Below, in pieces: positions 41,096-49,841 of a stretch of 64,000 nt of DNA (positions are counted from its first letter, which is position 1; each line of letters opens with the position of its first letter). The translations under genes were made by a program, and so were the position numbers. Source of the DNA: Chloroflexota bacterium (GTDB lineage: Bacteria; Chloroflexota; Anaerolineae; Anaerolineales; UBA11579); assembly GCA_019456165.1 (NCBI GenBank), contig VRUJ01000004.1:64002-128001 (forward strand). The letters are read 5' to 3'. The notes beneath the pieces are model-generated. The model searched no databases, was not told where the DNA came from, and saw only the letters and a program-made list of their open reading frames with translations.

Positions 41096-41434
41096 CTATT
41101 CCTGGACTGGCTTGTAGCGGTCCGGCTGGTTGAAAAATGTAACATCTGCGTATCCGGGGAATATCTTTGCAGAGTGCATAACGCCCTCAGGGATATAATA
41201 GTGCTCACCTTTTGTATACACACGCTCAACACCGTCAATAGTCAACTCTACCTTTCCTTCGATAACAACTCCCCATTGGCTGGCATGGGAGTGTGCGGGT
41301 ACTTCCACAGGTTCGCTGAATTCCATAAATATTATCTGATGGCCGTCCGCTTGAGAAAGGTACGCTTTCAGGCCTGCTATAAGAATATCAGCCAAGGGTA
41401 AGTTTCTAATGGGTTCAGGGAATAAATGCCCCAT
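41096..41434 (-). CDS. Small cupin-domain protein inside the pantothenate operon
   Basis: This 112-residue single-domain cupin has motif 1 as PAHSHASQWGVVIEGKVEL and motif 2 as YYIPEGVMHSAKIFPG, giving probable metal ligands His, His, Glu/Gln region and His. Function is unknown. It is placed between panE and panC with gaps of 15 and 10 bases. It is therefore cotranscribed with pantothenate synthesis genes. It could be a small-molecule sensor or a lyase/isomerase. Confidence 0.85.
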   Translation of the reverse strand: MGHLFPEPIRNLPLADILIAGLKAYLSQADGHQIIFMEFSEPVEVPAHSHASQWGVVIEGKVELTIDGVERVYTKGEHYYIPEGVMHSAKIFPGYADVTFFNQPDRYKPVQE

Positions 41435-41449
41435 AATATTAGCCTCTCA

Positions 41450-42364
41450 TTATTCGGATTGCGCCTCGCGCAGCGCCCGGACCAACTGCCAGACGACCTG
41501 GTTGGCAGGGGTGGAGATGCCTATCTTCTCACCGCTTGCCACCACCGCGCCGCAAATAGCGTCTATCTCGGTGGGCGCCCCGCGCTGCACGTCTTGCAGC
41601 ATGGATGAGTTGTTGCTGGCTGTGCGTTCGGCCACACCTTCAGCCGCGCCCACCGGGTCTGCGAAGGATAATTCGATGTGTTGTGCGGCAGCCAACTCGG
41701 CCACCTCAGCCGCCAAGGATGCCGATAGCAAACGCGCTGAGGGACGCTGTAAGATCTCACCATTGGGCATACGCAGCAAAGCGGTCACCGGGTTGATGGC
41801 CGCGTTGATCACCAGCTTGCTCCAGATCAGCGTATCCACTCCCGCCAGCACTTCAACGTTGAATCCCGCGCCCTTGAGCAGCTTGACTAGCGGTTCCAAA
41901 CGAGGATGCTCACCTACAGAAACCACACCCTCCCCCCCGGGGCGCACACGCCCAGAACTCAGCAGCGTTGCGCCGGTGGTAGTCACACCCAGCGCGACCC
42001 TATCCACACCGAGGGCTTCAGCTAAAATTTCTTGGTTCCCCAGACCGTTTTGCAGCGTCAGGGCTACCCCATCCACGTCCAGACACTCGGCCAATTGCCC
42101 CGCGGCGCGCTCCGTCTGCCAGGATTTAACCAGCACCAAGGAATATCGTGCACCCTCACATGTCTTGGGGTCGTGGGTGGCGCGCACCGGGTATGCCTTC
42201 TGGCTGCCGTCCGCTTGCACCAACGTTACCCCATGCTGGCGCAATGCGGCCAGTCCTTCCCTCCATGTTCCCAGCATGGTGACTTCAGCGCCCGCGGCGG
42301 CTAAACGCGCCGCAAACAAGCTGCCTAGAGCACCCGTGCCGACGATCAAGATTGAGTCAGACAT
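41450..42364 (-). CDS. panE: 2-dehydropantoate 2-reductase
   Basis: This 304-residue NADPH-dependent enzyme reduces ketopantoate to pantoate. It has the Rossmann motif ILIVGTGALGSLFAARLAAAG. The middle region contains SLVLVKSWQTERAA and TLQNGLGNQEILAEALG. The helical C-terminal domain has WSKLVINAAINPVTALLRMPNG with the catalytic Lys, and NSSMLQDVQRGAPTEIDAICG. ATG 42364 is chosen because the family begins there. It follows panB by 13 bases. Confidence 0.94.
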   Translation of the reverse strand: MSDSILIVGTGALGSLFAARLAAAGAEVTMLGTWREGLAALRQHGVTLVQADGSQKAYPVRATHDPKTCEGARYSLVLVKSWQTERAAGQLAECLDVDGVALTLQNGLGNQEILAEALGVDRVALGVTTTGATLLSSGRVRPGGEGVVSVGEHPRLEPLVKLLKGAGFNVEVLAGVDTLIWSKLVINAAINPVTALLRMPNGEILQRPSARLLSASLAAEVAELAAAQHIELSFADPVGAAEGVAERTASNNSSMLQDVQRGAPTEIDAICGAVVASGEKIGISTPANQVVWQLVRALREAQSE

Positions 42365-42377
42365 GCGTCGCTCGGAA

Positions 42378-43277
42378 TTAAGCGCTCTCAGACTCGCCCA
42401 GTTCACCTAACAGGACCAGCCACTGCTCGTCTTTCATGTGGTAACTGTGTTCATCCCCCGGGAACTTCTTCTTCTCAACTTCATCTTTGAAAGTCGTGAA
42501 AGCAGCCAGCATCTCAGCGTGGATGTTGGCATATTGCTTGACGAACTTGGGGGTAAAGCGGTCGAACTGGCCCACCAGGTCGTGGGTGACTAATACCTGC
42601 CCATCACAACCTATCCCCGCGCCGATACCGATGGTAGGCACCTGCAGGCGTTGGGAGATCATTTCGGCAATGCGCACTGGCACGGCCTCCAGCACGATTG
42701 AGAATACACCCGCCTCTTCAAGGATGAGGGCGTCCTCCAGCAAGCGCTTGGCCGCCAGAGCAGAACGTCCCTGCGAGCGGAAGCCGCCCAACTGGTTGAC
42801 GCTCTGGGGTGTCAGGCCCAGGTGGCCCATCACGGGTATGCCCGTCTCGACGATAGCACGCGCTGCCCCGGCGCGCTCGCGGCCGCCCTCCAGCTTGACC
42901 GCGTCCATACCAGCTTCCTGCAAGAAGCGGCCGGCATTGCCCACTGCCTGCTCGACGGATACCTGGAAAGACATAAAGGGCATATCGCCAATCAGCAGAG
43001 CGTATTTGGCACCCCGGCTGACCGCCCGGCAGTGGTGCAGCATATCTTGCATGGTTACGGGCAGGGTATTCTCATAACCCAGCACCACCATGCCCAGCGA
43101 GTCTCCCACCAGGATAGCATCGATACCCGCCTCATCGACGGCCAGCGCGGTGGGATAGTCGTAGGCGGTGAGCATAGTGATGATCTCACCTTTTTCTTTT
43201 TTCTGTCTAAAGGTAAGCGTGGTTACTTTTTTTCGCCCCTTGGAATTATTTGAGTCTTTAGAGTCTTTTTTGGACAT
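42378..43277 (-). CDS. panB: 3-methyl-2-oxobutanoate hydroxymethyltransferase
   Basis: This 299-residue enzyme transfers a hydroxymethyl group from methylene-THF to ketoisovalerate, making ketopantoate. Key segments are LTAYDYPTALAVDEAGIDAILVGDSLGMVVLGY, GDMPFMSFQ, AVKLEGG, MGHLGLTPQSVNQLGGF and TIGIGAGIGCDGQVLV. The first 16 residues (SKKDSKDSNNSKGRKK) are a basic, polar extension. A strong GGAGGG precedes ATG 43277. It is the first gene of the pan/CoA operon and has a structured leader upstream. Confidence 0.96.
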   Translation of the reverse strand: MSKKDSKDSNNSKGRKKVTTLTFRQKKEKGEIITMLTAYDYPTALAVDEAGIDAILVGDSLGMVVLGYENTLPVTMQDMLHHCRAVSRGAKYALLIGDMPFMSFQVSVEQAVGNAGRFLQEAGMDAVKLEGGRERAGAARAIVETGIPVMGHLGLTPQSVNQLGGFRSQGRSALAAKRLLEDALILEEAGVFSIVLEAVPVRIAEMISQRLQVPTIGIGAGIGCDGQVLVTHDLVGQFDRFTPKFVKQYANIHAEMLAAFTTFKDEVEKKKFPGDEHSYHMKDEQWLVLLGELGESESA

Positions 43278-43289
43278 GGTACCCTCCTT

Positions 43290-43400
43290 TCAAAGGTAGA
43301 GTCCGTCAAATTAAAAGTAAGTCCGCCAAGATGCTGCCAGTGGCGGACGGAAGGGTAATGGCAGGCTTTAACTGCCAGCACACAAATTACTAAATTGTTT
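43290..43400 (-). ncRNA. Structured panB leader, candidate pan RNA motif
   Basis: On the minus strand the leader has two adjacent stem-loops. The first is TGGCAG-TTAAAGC-CTGCCA (43377-43359); the second is GTCCGCC...GGCGGAC (43348-43321), whose loop is ACTGGCAGCATCTT. Both contain CTGGCAG. The pan RNA motif is known from Chloroflexota and others as stem-loops, often in tandem, before pantothenate genes. Position and tandem layout fit, but I could not compare with the consensus. This accounts for most of the 43278-43572 gap. Confidence 0.45.
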
Positions 43401-43572
43401 CCGCCGTCTCGGTCGCAATATGTTGGATCCAAGCAGCAGACATATTATGCCATATTTTGGGAGAATTGGGGAGATGCTGTACTGCTAAACAATACACATT
43501 AATGACAGTGAAGGGATGAAACCCATATACACAGGTCATTATTTACAAAGTTGACCTTTCATAATTAAGATA

Positions 43573-44568
43573 TTATATTCCCCGAAAGCGGTTGGCTTCA
43601 ATAATCATCTCCACATTAGGCCACTGCTGCCTATCTTGAGGTAAATGTACTCTTCTGCCAAGGAAATTTTTAAAATCATTCACTCCCCCTGATAATCTTT
43701 CTTGGGTTAGCTCTTGTTCCTTTTCCCTATTTATTTGCATAATAAAATTATCATCCAGAAAAACCAATCCTCTGTCAAAGGCTCTATGATATGTTGGTGA
43801 CAAACATATGCCGTTTGAAACATTATCGGTACTACCTTCTACTCCGACGGGTAAAATATGAGCGGCGTCTATCAAACGAAGTTGCAAACCTGTAACCGCA
43901 CAACGTCTCTCATAAGCTGCAACAACTCTTCTTCGAAATCCCGCATCGCGGGTCAATCTTGAAACTGTTTTTATAACTCTTTGCCTTTCTTCTGGAACTT
44001 GACCCAGATCATCTTGTGATAACTCCTCAAGCGCTACTGCTCTGGTTAACAAATCTAAGGCAACAGCATCGGTACCTTGTAGGTGGAGCAATTCTGCATT
44101 AAGAGCGTAGGAAATATATTGATCGGGTCGAAAACCAATCGCAATTTCTTCATTTCCCTTTTCAGAAAAAGAGAACCCATCCCTTAGAGCAGAACGTAAA
44201 GCTGTTATAGGAATCTGAATAGAAGGTGACCGAGTGGAAAAAGTCTTATGCTTGCTAATGTCGAAGCCAGCAAAACATTGGATATTTGGCTCAAAGCCTA
44301 TCATTATAGTTGGACCAGATGGATTCAAGTCAATAGGAGGAGTTATCCCGGTAATTTGAATACGATACTCATTAGCAGGTCTTGCCTTTCCTCCCCCATG
44401 AGTAAGTGTCCATATGTAAACCCATAGTTCAAACATTTCCTGACCAGACTGGATAATGAATCGCCGAGGATTTCGGCTAGGAGATGAAATTAATACGCCA
44501 GAAGCGTTGCTCTCATCGAACGCATGAATATTTGATTGAATTAATTGGGCAGTTGGTAGTCTAGGCAT
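43573..44568 (-). CDS. HNH endonuclease, probable type II restriction enzyme
   Basis: This 331-residue protein has an N-terminal domain without recognisable motif (residues 1 to about 190). Its C-terminal HNH nuclease reads CAVTGLQLRLIDAAHILPVG (His237), then STDNVSNGICLSPTYHRAFDRGL (Asn252, His261). The start ATG 44568 overlaps the end of the DNA methyltransferase gene by 8 bases, the compact layout of restriction-modification pairs. The frame continuing to 44691 would overlap far more. It should cut the sequence protected by its partner methylase; the site is unknown. The gene is AT-rich relative to neighbours. Confidence 0.82.
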   Translation of the reverse strand: MPRLPTAQLIQSNIHAFDESNASGVLISSPSRNPRRFIIQSGQEMFELWVYIWTLTHGGGKARPANEYRIQITGITPPIDLNPSGPTIMIGFEPNIQCFAGFDISKHKTFSTRSPSIQIPITALRSALRDGFSFSEKGNEEIAIGFRPDQYISYALNAELLHLQGTDAVALDLLTRAVALEELSQDDLGQVPEERQRVIKTVSRLTRDAGFRRRVVAAYERRCAVTGLQLRLIDAAHILPVGVEGSTDNVSNGICLSPTYHRAFDRGLVFLDDNFIMQINREKEQELTQERLSGGVNDFKNFLGRRVHLPQDRQQWPNVEMIIEANRFRGI

Positions 44569-45574
44569 TCCCTTTTTTATTTGGACGTTCTTTTCCCCCA
44601 TCTTTTGGTAGTGGCTTAAGCTTTTCCACATCTTCATCCCATAAAATGGAGGAGTTATAGATTTTGTAAAAACCAGGAGCATTATTACCATTCGAAGGTG
44701 TCACACCATCTATGAAGCGGGATTTCGCACCTTCGATATATTCTTCTACTGTTTCACAACACACCCAATTTCGCTGAAGTGTTTCACAAACTTCGCCTGT
44801 AACACAGCTACCAGCAAATGGATCAAACACAACATTTTCCACTTCTGTTAACATTCTAATAAAAAATTCTGGTAATCGTGCTGGAAAACGTGCTGGATGT
44901 GGCTTTAGATTATGTTTTTTGCAATATCTCAGATATTGAGAATTGCTTTCTGTATTTGGAATTGCTAGTAAATTGGGAGGTATCGCACCATTATTATCTT
45001 TCTGAAATTTATCACTGATATCATGTCCGCTGGGTCTCAACCTAGGTTGGTAACCATTTTTTATTAGATCAAGCATGGAATCACTATAAGGAACTAATAC
45101 ACGGCGATTACTTGCTTGAGGCCAAGGAGTTTTAGAAAGCCAGAAAACTGTGTTTACGGCATCTTTTACACGAATTCTCCTTATATTGACCCACTCAGCC
45201 GGTGAGGGAAGCTTTGACGGGTTCCACCAATAAAACTCTTGGGCTAAGTGGAAATTATATTCTTTGCATAGCATTATTAGCAGTTCAAAATGATAAAGAC
45301 TCCTGACAGGCTTTCCAGCTAACCAAGAACCCCCAATGTCTATCACTAATGAGCCATGGGTTTTTAGGATGCGATGAAATTCTTTTGCAAAATCCTTGAA
45401 CCAATTAACATAATCATCGGCTTCTACATTGCCATATTCTTTTTTTCTAAGTAATGCAAATGGTGGGCTGGTAAAGATTAAATCTACTGTTCCATCATCA
45501 ATAGTATCTCTCATATATTGAAGAGAGTCCTTATGAACTATTTTCCCGTATGGAGTAACAAAATCTGGTAACAT
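44561..45574 (-). CDS. Site-specific DNA methyltransferase (amino-methylating, beta-class)
   Basis: This 337-residue methylase carries motif IV TSPPF (residues 35-39) near the N-terminus and SAM motif I DPFAGS (251-256) near the C-terminus. That order is characteristic of beta-class N6-adenine/N4-cytosine enzymes. The region between (about 90-235) would include the target-recognition segment. A perfect TATAAT sits 6 bases before ATG 45574 with no ribosome site, so the mRNA may be leaderless. The longer frame from 45628 has no better support. It partners the HNH endonuclease downstream. Confidence 0.88.
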   Translation of the reverse strand: MLPDFVTPYGKIVHKDSLQYMRDTIDDGTVDLIFTSPPFALLRKKEYGNVEADDYVNWFKDFAKEFHRILKTHGSLVIDIGGSWLAGKPVRSLYHFELLIMLCKEYNFHLAQEFYWWNPSKLPSPAEWVNIRRIRVKDAVNTVFWLSKTPWPQASNRRVLVPYSDSMLDLIKNGYQPRLRPSGHDISDKFQKDNNGAIPPNLLAIPNTESNSQYLRYCKKHNLKPHPARFPARLPEFFIRMLTEVENVVFDPFAGSCVTGEVCETLQRNWVCCETVEEYIEGAKSRFIDGVTPSNGNNAPGFYKIYNSSILWDEDVEKLKPLPKDGGKERPNKKGNA

Positions 45575-45580
45575 TTCCAA

Positions 45581-45586
45581 ATTATA
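45581..45586 (-). promoter_or_regulatory. -10 element of a probable leaderless methylase mRNA
   Basis: TATAAT on the minus strand is followed by TTGGAA and ATG (45574). Transcription would start at or next to the A of the start codon. The -35 region is weak. Confidence 0.45.
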
Positions 45587-45742
45587 ATACTTTATCACCA
45601 AACCGCATACAAATATACTAATTGTCAAGGATTTGGAGCACCGATAATAATTTTAAATCTACCTCAATCAAACCATATTATCCAATATTAAGCCACAGAT
45701 TGCAGCTTTTATTTTATTATCCAATTACTCCCATAACCCCCC

Positions 45743-47341
45743 TCACCTCTCCACCCAAACGGGCGTGATGAAGCGAACGAAGGGGGACATGTTTGCGGCT
45801 GCCAGCTGAGGCATAAAATCGGGGGCAAAAGCCAGGTAGACTCCGTCATCATTGAAGAAGAACAGCGTCTGCCCGTCCGGGCTCCAGGTCAGTTCATCCA
45901 CTTCGTCCTCGTAAATTTGGCGCAATTCCGTGTCGGGTTCGCCAATCCAAACTCCCTCCACGTTAAAAGCCCAGCGCTGGCCGTCCAGAGCAAAGACCGG
46001 CAGGTTAGCTTCGTACCGGTCAAAATAAATATATTCAGCGGGCGAGGGCAGCAATCCCAGATTTCCGGAAGTGTCAATTGTCAACACACCCTCTTCCGTG
46101 AGCAGCAGAAAAACGCCCAAATCTGGCGACCAGGCCACCTCATTCCAATATTCCGCCTGGAATTCATACACCCGCTCTGCCGGGCCGCCATCCAGCGAAA
46201 GCAGATACACCCCGGGCTCTGGGTCTGGGTTACATTCATGCAACTGCTCCTCTGTCACAGCCAACAAAATCATCCCGCTTTGGGGGTCGAAGGCGCGGTT
46301 GCTGTAATCTCCGCACCAGTCCAAGGGCTGCACAACTCCAGATGCGATATCCACGAGTTTTAATCCATAGTAGCCTTCCCACGAGACAAATTCGTCTCCC
46401 AGGTAAGTGGTGGAAGAAGTCCAGTCAAGCACGTTCTCGAAGCCATACATGTCCGTCTCGAAGATCAAATTAACGCCAGAATCATCCGCTCGCGCTGCCC
46501 AAATATTGGCCCAATCGAAGCCGCTTCCCGAAGTATTCACACCCAGGTGGGTAACGCCCCCATTTAGGATATATCTATCATCTGGTGACCAGCCCATTAC
46601 AACCGCGTGCGTTGGCCCTGAAGTGAGGCGCGTAATTTCATCGTTGCCGATGGAGTAGACGTACAAGTCCGAAGAAGGGCCGTCCATAGCCCCTGCGAAA
46701 GCTAATTGGCCCCCATCAGAAGACCAGCTGATCTGGTTGCGCGTCCCAACCGACCCCCACCTTTGCAGCGCGTCCTCAACATCATTACCTGGCACATCGT
46801 AATCGTAATTAATTCCTTCTGGCAGCAACATGGCCAGCTGCCGAATTTGTCCATCCGGCAGTGACAACAAGTTCAATAACGGCGGGGACGGGGAATATGA
46901 GTAACGTTCTTCGATCTGCACAAATGCGGCCATGCTTCCACGCGGCGCAGCAGTTAAATTATACAAAAAGTCGAGATTGTTTCGCTCACCGGTACTGACC
47001 AGTTCAAGCATGCCCGCGCCATCTGCATCAATGGCCCACAATCCGGATTCCAACTGGAACACCAACCAGGGTCCTGTTTCGGATAAAGTTGCATCGGGTT
47101 CGCCTTGCAGCGGAGGCAGTGTCGCGGCTGGCTCGGTGGTTAATGTCGCGACTGGTTCTGTGGTTGAGGTTGCTGCTTGAGGGGCAGTTGGACTGGAACT
47201 CGGCTCGGGTAAACCGGTAGGCGGATTCTCGGTGGCATGTATTGCGGATTCAACCATGTCCGGTTCGGAGGTTGTAGCTGTCTGCCCACATGCAATGAGC
47301 AAGATATAAACAAGTATGGCTTTAATTATCCGAGTCTTCAT
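45743..47341 (-). CDS. Beta-propeller (TolB/WD40-like) lipoprotein, copy 2
   Basis: This 532-residue protein begins MKTRIIKAILVYILLIACGQ, a lipoprotein signal with lipobox LIAC. A Ser/Thr/Pro linker with two VATLTTEPAAT-type repeats follows. The body is a propeller of WD40-like/TolB-like blades: LWAIDADGAGM, ISWSSDGGQLAFAGAMDG, MGWSPDDRYILNGG, EVAWSPDLGVFLLL, LTWSPDGQTLFFFNDDGVYLAF. It is a close paralogue of the upstream gene (47355-48935) and lies 13 bases after it. Start ATG 47341 begins the signal peptide. Function is unknown; it is probably a surface or periplasm-facing binding protein. Confidence 0.82.
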   Translation of the reverse strand: MKTRIIKAILVYILLIACGQTATTSEPDMVESAIHATENPPTGLPEPSSSPTAPQAATSTTEPVATLTTEPAATLPPLQGEPDATLSETGPWLVFQLESGLWAIDADGAGMLELVSTGERNNLDFLYNLTAAPRGSMAAFVQIEERYSYSPSPPLLNLLSLPDGQIRQLAMLLPEGINYDYDVPGNDVEDALQRWGSVGTRNQISWSSDGGQLAFAGAMDGPSSDLYVYSIGNDEITRLTSGPTHAVVMGWSPDDRYILNGGVTHLGVNTSGSGFDWANIWAARADDSGVNLIFETDMYGFENVLDWTSSTTYLGDEFVSWEGYYGLKLVDIASGVVQPLDWCGDYSNRAFDPQSGMILLAVTEEQLHECNPDPEPGVYLLSLDGGPAERVYEFQAEYWNEVAWSPDLGVFLLLTEEGVLTIDTSGNLGLLPSPAEYIYFDRYEANLPVFALDGQRWAFNVEGVWIGEPDTELRQIYEDEVDELTWSPDGQTLFFFNDDGVYLAFAPDFMPQLAAANMSPFVRFITPVWVER

Positions 47342-47354
47342 AATACACATCCCT

Positions 47355-48935
47355 TCACCTCTCAACCCAAACGGGTGTGCTTCTCGCAACGAAGGGAGCC
47401 ATGCTTGCGGCAGCTAGCTGCGGCCTAAAATCTGGGGCAAAAGCCAGATAGATGCCGTCGTCATTGAAGAAGAACAGCGTCTGCCCATCCGGGCTCCAAG
47501 TAAGCTTATCCACGTCACCCTCATAGATCCGGCGTAGTTCCATGTCCGGCGCGCCAATCCACACTCCTTCCTGGTTGAAAGCCCAGCGCTGGCCGTCAGG
47601 CGCGAAGACCGGTAGGTTAGCTTCGTAGCGCTCAAAAGATATGTAATTGGCTGGCGCGGGCAGCATCCACATCACCCCAGAAGGCTCTATTGTTACAATA
47701 CCATCTTCCGTTAGCAGCAGGAAAACTCCCAATTCCGGCGCCCATTCCACCTCATTCCAATATTGCGGTAGTAGGTCTAAGATGCGCTCAGCCGGACCGC
47801 CGTTAATCGAGAGCAGATACAATCCCGGCTCTGGGTCTGGGTTGCACTCCCGGAACTGCTCCTCTGGCACCGCTAGCAAAAGCATGCCGCTTTGGGGGTC
47901 GAAATCTCGGCTGCTGTAATTGCCGCACCAGTCCAATGGCTGCACTTCTCCAGCCGCAATATCCACGAGCTTTAACCCATGGTAAGCTTCCCACCAGGTA
48001 TACTCATCCCCCAGGTAGATGCTGTCGCTGATCCAGTCCATCAAGTACTCGTAGCCGTATAGGTCAGTTTCGTAGACCAGATTTACCCCAGAATCGTCCG
48101 CGCTCGCCGCCCACATGTTTACCCAATCGAATCCATCTCCCGAGGTTTCTATGCCCAGATGGGTTACGCCCCCATTTAGGATATATCTATCATCCGGCGA
48201 CCAGTCAAAGACAACCGCTTGTGTTGGCCCGGTAGTGAGGCGCGTTATATCATCGTTGGCGACGGAGTAGACGTACAAATCCGAAGAAGGCCCATCCATA
48301 GCCCCGACGAAAGCCAATGCCCGCCCGTCAGAAGACCAGCTGAGCCGGTTGCGCATGCCAACCGACCCCCAGCGTTGTATTGCGAAGTCGTATTCATCGG
48401 AGCTAACCTGGTCATAATCGTAATTTATACCTTCGGGCAGCAGCACGGCCAACTGCTGAATTTGCCCATCCGGCAGTGAGAGCAATTGAAGCCTCGGCGG
48501 GGAATACGAGTAATAGTCATCTATTTGCAAAAACGCGGCCAGGCCTCCACGGGGCGCAGCGGATAAGTTGAACATGTATTCAGTCGGTCTGCGCAAATCC
48601 AGGTTAAGTATTTCCACAAAACCTGTCCCATCCGCATCAATGGCCCACAAACCGAATTCCAATTGAACCAGCAACCAGGGTCCTGTATCGGATAAAGTTG
48701 CATTAGGGTCGCGGGTGAGGGGAGGCAGCGGGGGTAATGTCCCGGCTGGTTCTACGGTTACTACCATTACCGCAGGAGGAGTTGGGCTGGAAACCGGCTC
48801 GGCCAAGCTGGTAGGCGGAGCCTCGGTGACAGGTATCGCAGATTCAACAATGGCTGGCTCAGGCATTGTAGCTGTCTGCCCACATGCTATGAGCAGAACA
48901 TAAATTAGAATGGTATTAATTATTCGCGTTTTCAT
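47355..48935 (-). CDS. Beta-propeller (TolB/WD40-like) lipoprotein, copy 1
   Basis: This 526-residue paralogue of the downstream protein has the same signal (MKTRIINTILIYVLLIACGQ), linker and blade pattern. Shared segments include WSSDGRALAFVGAMDGPSSDLYVYS and DWSPDDRYILNGGVTHLG. LDWCGNYSSRDFDPQSGM and LTWSPDGQTLFFFNDDGIYLAF are also shared. Most differences are substitutions in the linker and first blades, so the pair arose by tandem duplication. Its ATG overlaps the sulfotransferase stop as ATGA, so the three genes are probably cotranscribed. Confidence 0.82.
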   Translation of the reverse strand: MKTRIINTILIYVLLIACGQTATMPEPAIVESAIPVTEAPPTSLAEPVSSPTPPAVMVVTVEPAGTLPPLPPLTRDPNATLSDTGPWLLVQLEFGLWAIDADGTGFVEILNLDLRRPTEYMFNLSAAPRGGLAAFLQIDDYYSYSPPRLQLLSLPDGQIQQLAVLLPEGINYDYDQVSSDEYDFAIQRWGSVGMRNRLSWSSDGRALAFVGAMDGPSSDLYVYSVANDDITRLTTGPTQAVVFDWSPDDRYILNGGVTHLGIETSGDGFDWVNMWAASADDSGVNLVYETDLYGYEYLMDWISDSIYLGDEYTWWEAYHGLKLVDIAAGEVQPLDWCGNYSSRDFDPQSGMLLLAVPEEQFRECNPDPEPGLYLLSINGGPAERILDLLPQYWNEVEWAPELGVFLLLTEDGIVTIEPSGVMWMLPAPANYISFERYEANLPVFAPDGQRWAFNQEGVWIGAPDMELRRIYEGDVDKLTWSPDGQTLFFFNDDGIYLAFAPDFRPQLAAASMAPFVARSTPVWVER

Positions 48936-49648
48936 AAGATGTATCCCATCCTCTCTAAATATGGGCCGAAAGCCTGGTTGCAGGCTTCCAGCTGCTCAGG
49001 AGAGAGAGCTGAGCGAAAGCGTTCGGGTTGGCCTTTTTGGAAGTGCAAGCCGCGATCCATTTTATCAACCTGCCCTGGGCGGTACTTCTCTATCACGGCT
49101 GCAATGGCCGCTTGCGGGCCAGAGATTGGCAGAAAATCAAGCAAGCGAGAAACCTCAGTATCGTAGCTGGTTAACAAATCCTCGTATCGCATATTAATTG
49201 CCTGCTCCACAGCCATCCACTGCTCCCAGATTGCGGTGTACTCAATCATAAAATCGATAGCTAATTCAATGGAAGTAAGCTGCGCAAAAGCTTTGGAGCC
49301 TCGCTGTCCATTCTCATATGCGGATAATAACGCTGCGCGTGGGTCGCGGTAAATGTAAGCACTGCGCATGCTTCCCTCGCGAATCAGGAAACGTGCTAAT
49401 GGGCTGGGAGATGCGTGTGCTTTAATTGTGAAAGTGTTGCCCAACAGAGCAGGCAGCAGCACTGGCAGCAGGCGTTTAGTGGTCAGCGCACCGATATTAC
49501 AATTAACCTCCGTCAAAATGCGGCCCAGGCGGTAGCGGCGGCGAATCTCACGCGCATCTTTCCCGCCAGAAGCAACAACCAGATCATGAATCAGGTTATA
49601 GTGCCATCCAGAACCAGCTCTCGGCATACCCACAGATAAGACGATCAT
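48932..49648 (-). CDS. Sulfotransferase-like protein
   Basis: This 238-residue protein has the PAPS-binding elements of the sulfotransferase fold. VGMPRAGSGWHYNLIHDLV is the 5'-phosphosulfate loop at the very N-terminus, and SAYIYRDPRAALLSAYENG is the 3'-phosphate loop. The C-terminal HFQKGQPERFRSALSPEQLEACNQAFGPYLERMGY matches the RKG-type closing segment of this family. It likely transfers sulfate to a carbohydrate or small molecule; the acceptor is unknown. It overlaps the first propeller lipoprotein gene by 4 bases. Confidence 0.82.
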   Translation of the reverse strand: MIVLSVGMPRAGSGWHYNLIHDLVVASGGKDAREIRRRYRLGRILTEVNCNIGALTTKRLLPVLLPALLGNTFTIKAHASPSPLARFLIREGSMRSAYIYRDPRAALLSAYENGQRGSKAFAQLTSIELAIDFMIEYTAIWEQWMAVEQAINMRYEDLLTSYDTEVSRLLDFLPISGPQAAIAAVIEKYRPGQVDKMDRGLHFQKGQPERFRSALSPEQLEACNQAFGPYLERMGYIL

Positions 49649-49757
49649 CTATAAACTCCACAATTATACAGTAGCGCAGACACCGCAGAGAATTCAATTG
49701 CATTATCGGAGTACCCAGGCAGCAAAATCAATAAGTCGCCATTTAATTGCAATTGCT

Positions 49758-49785
49758 TTGAAACGAGCATGTTTTGTCCTATAAT
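49758..49785 (+). promoter_or_regulatory. Sigma70-like promoter of the YtxH-like gene
   Basis: TTGAAA (49758-49763) and a perfect TATAAT (49780-49785) are 16 bases apart. The transcript would start near 49792, about 50 bases before ATG 49842. Confidence 0.65.
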
Positions 49786-49841
49786 GAGTACTGAAAAGCA
49801 AACGTCATCATATCATATCGTGATTGGACAAGGAGAATAAA

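Noticed and set aside
43573-44568. Free-standing homing endonuclease
   Set aside because: The HNH gene overlaps a DNA methyltransferase gene by 8 bases and is not inside an intron or intein, so a restriction enzyme is more likely.
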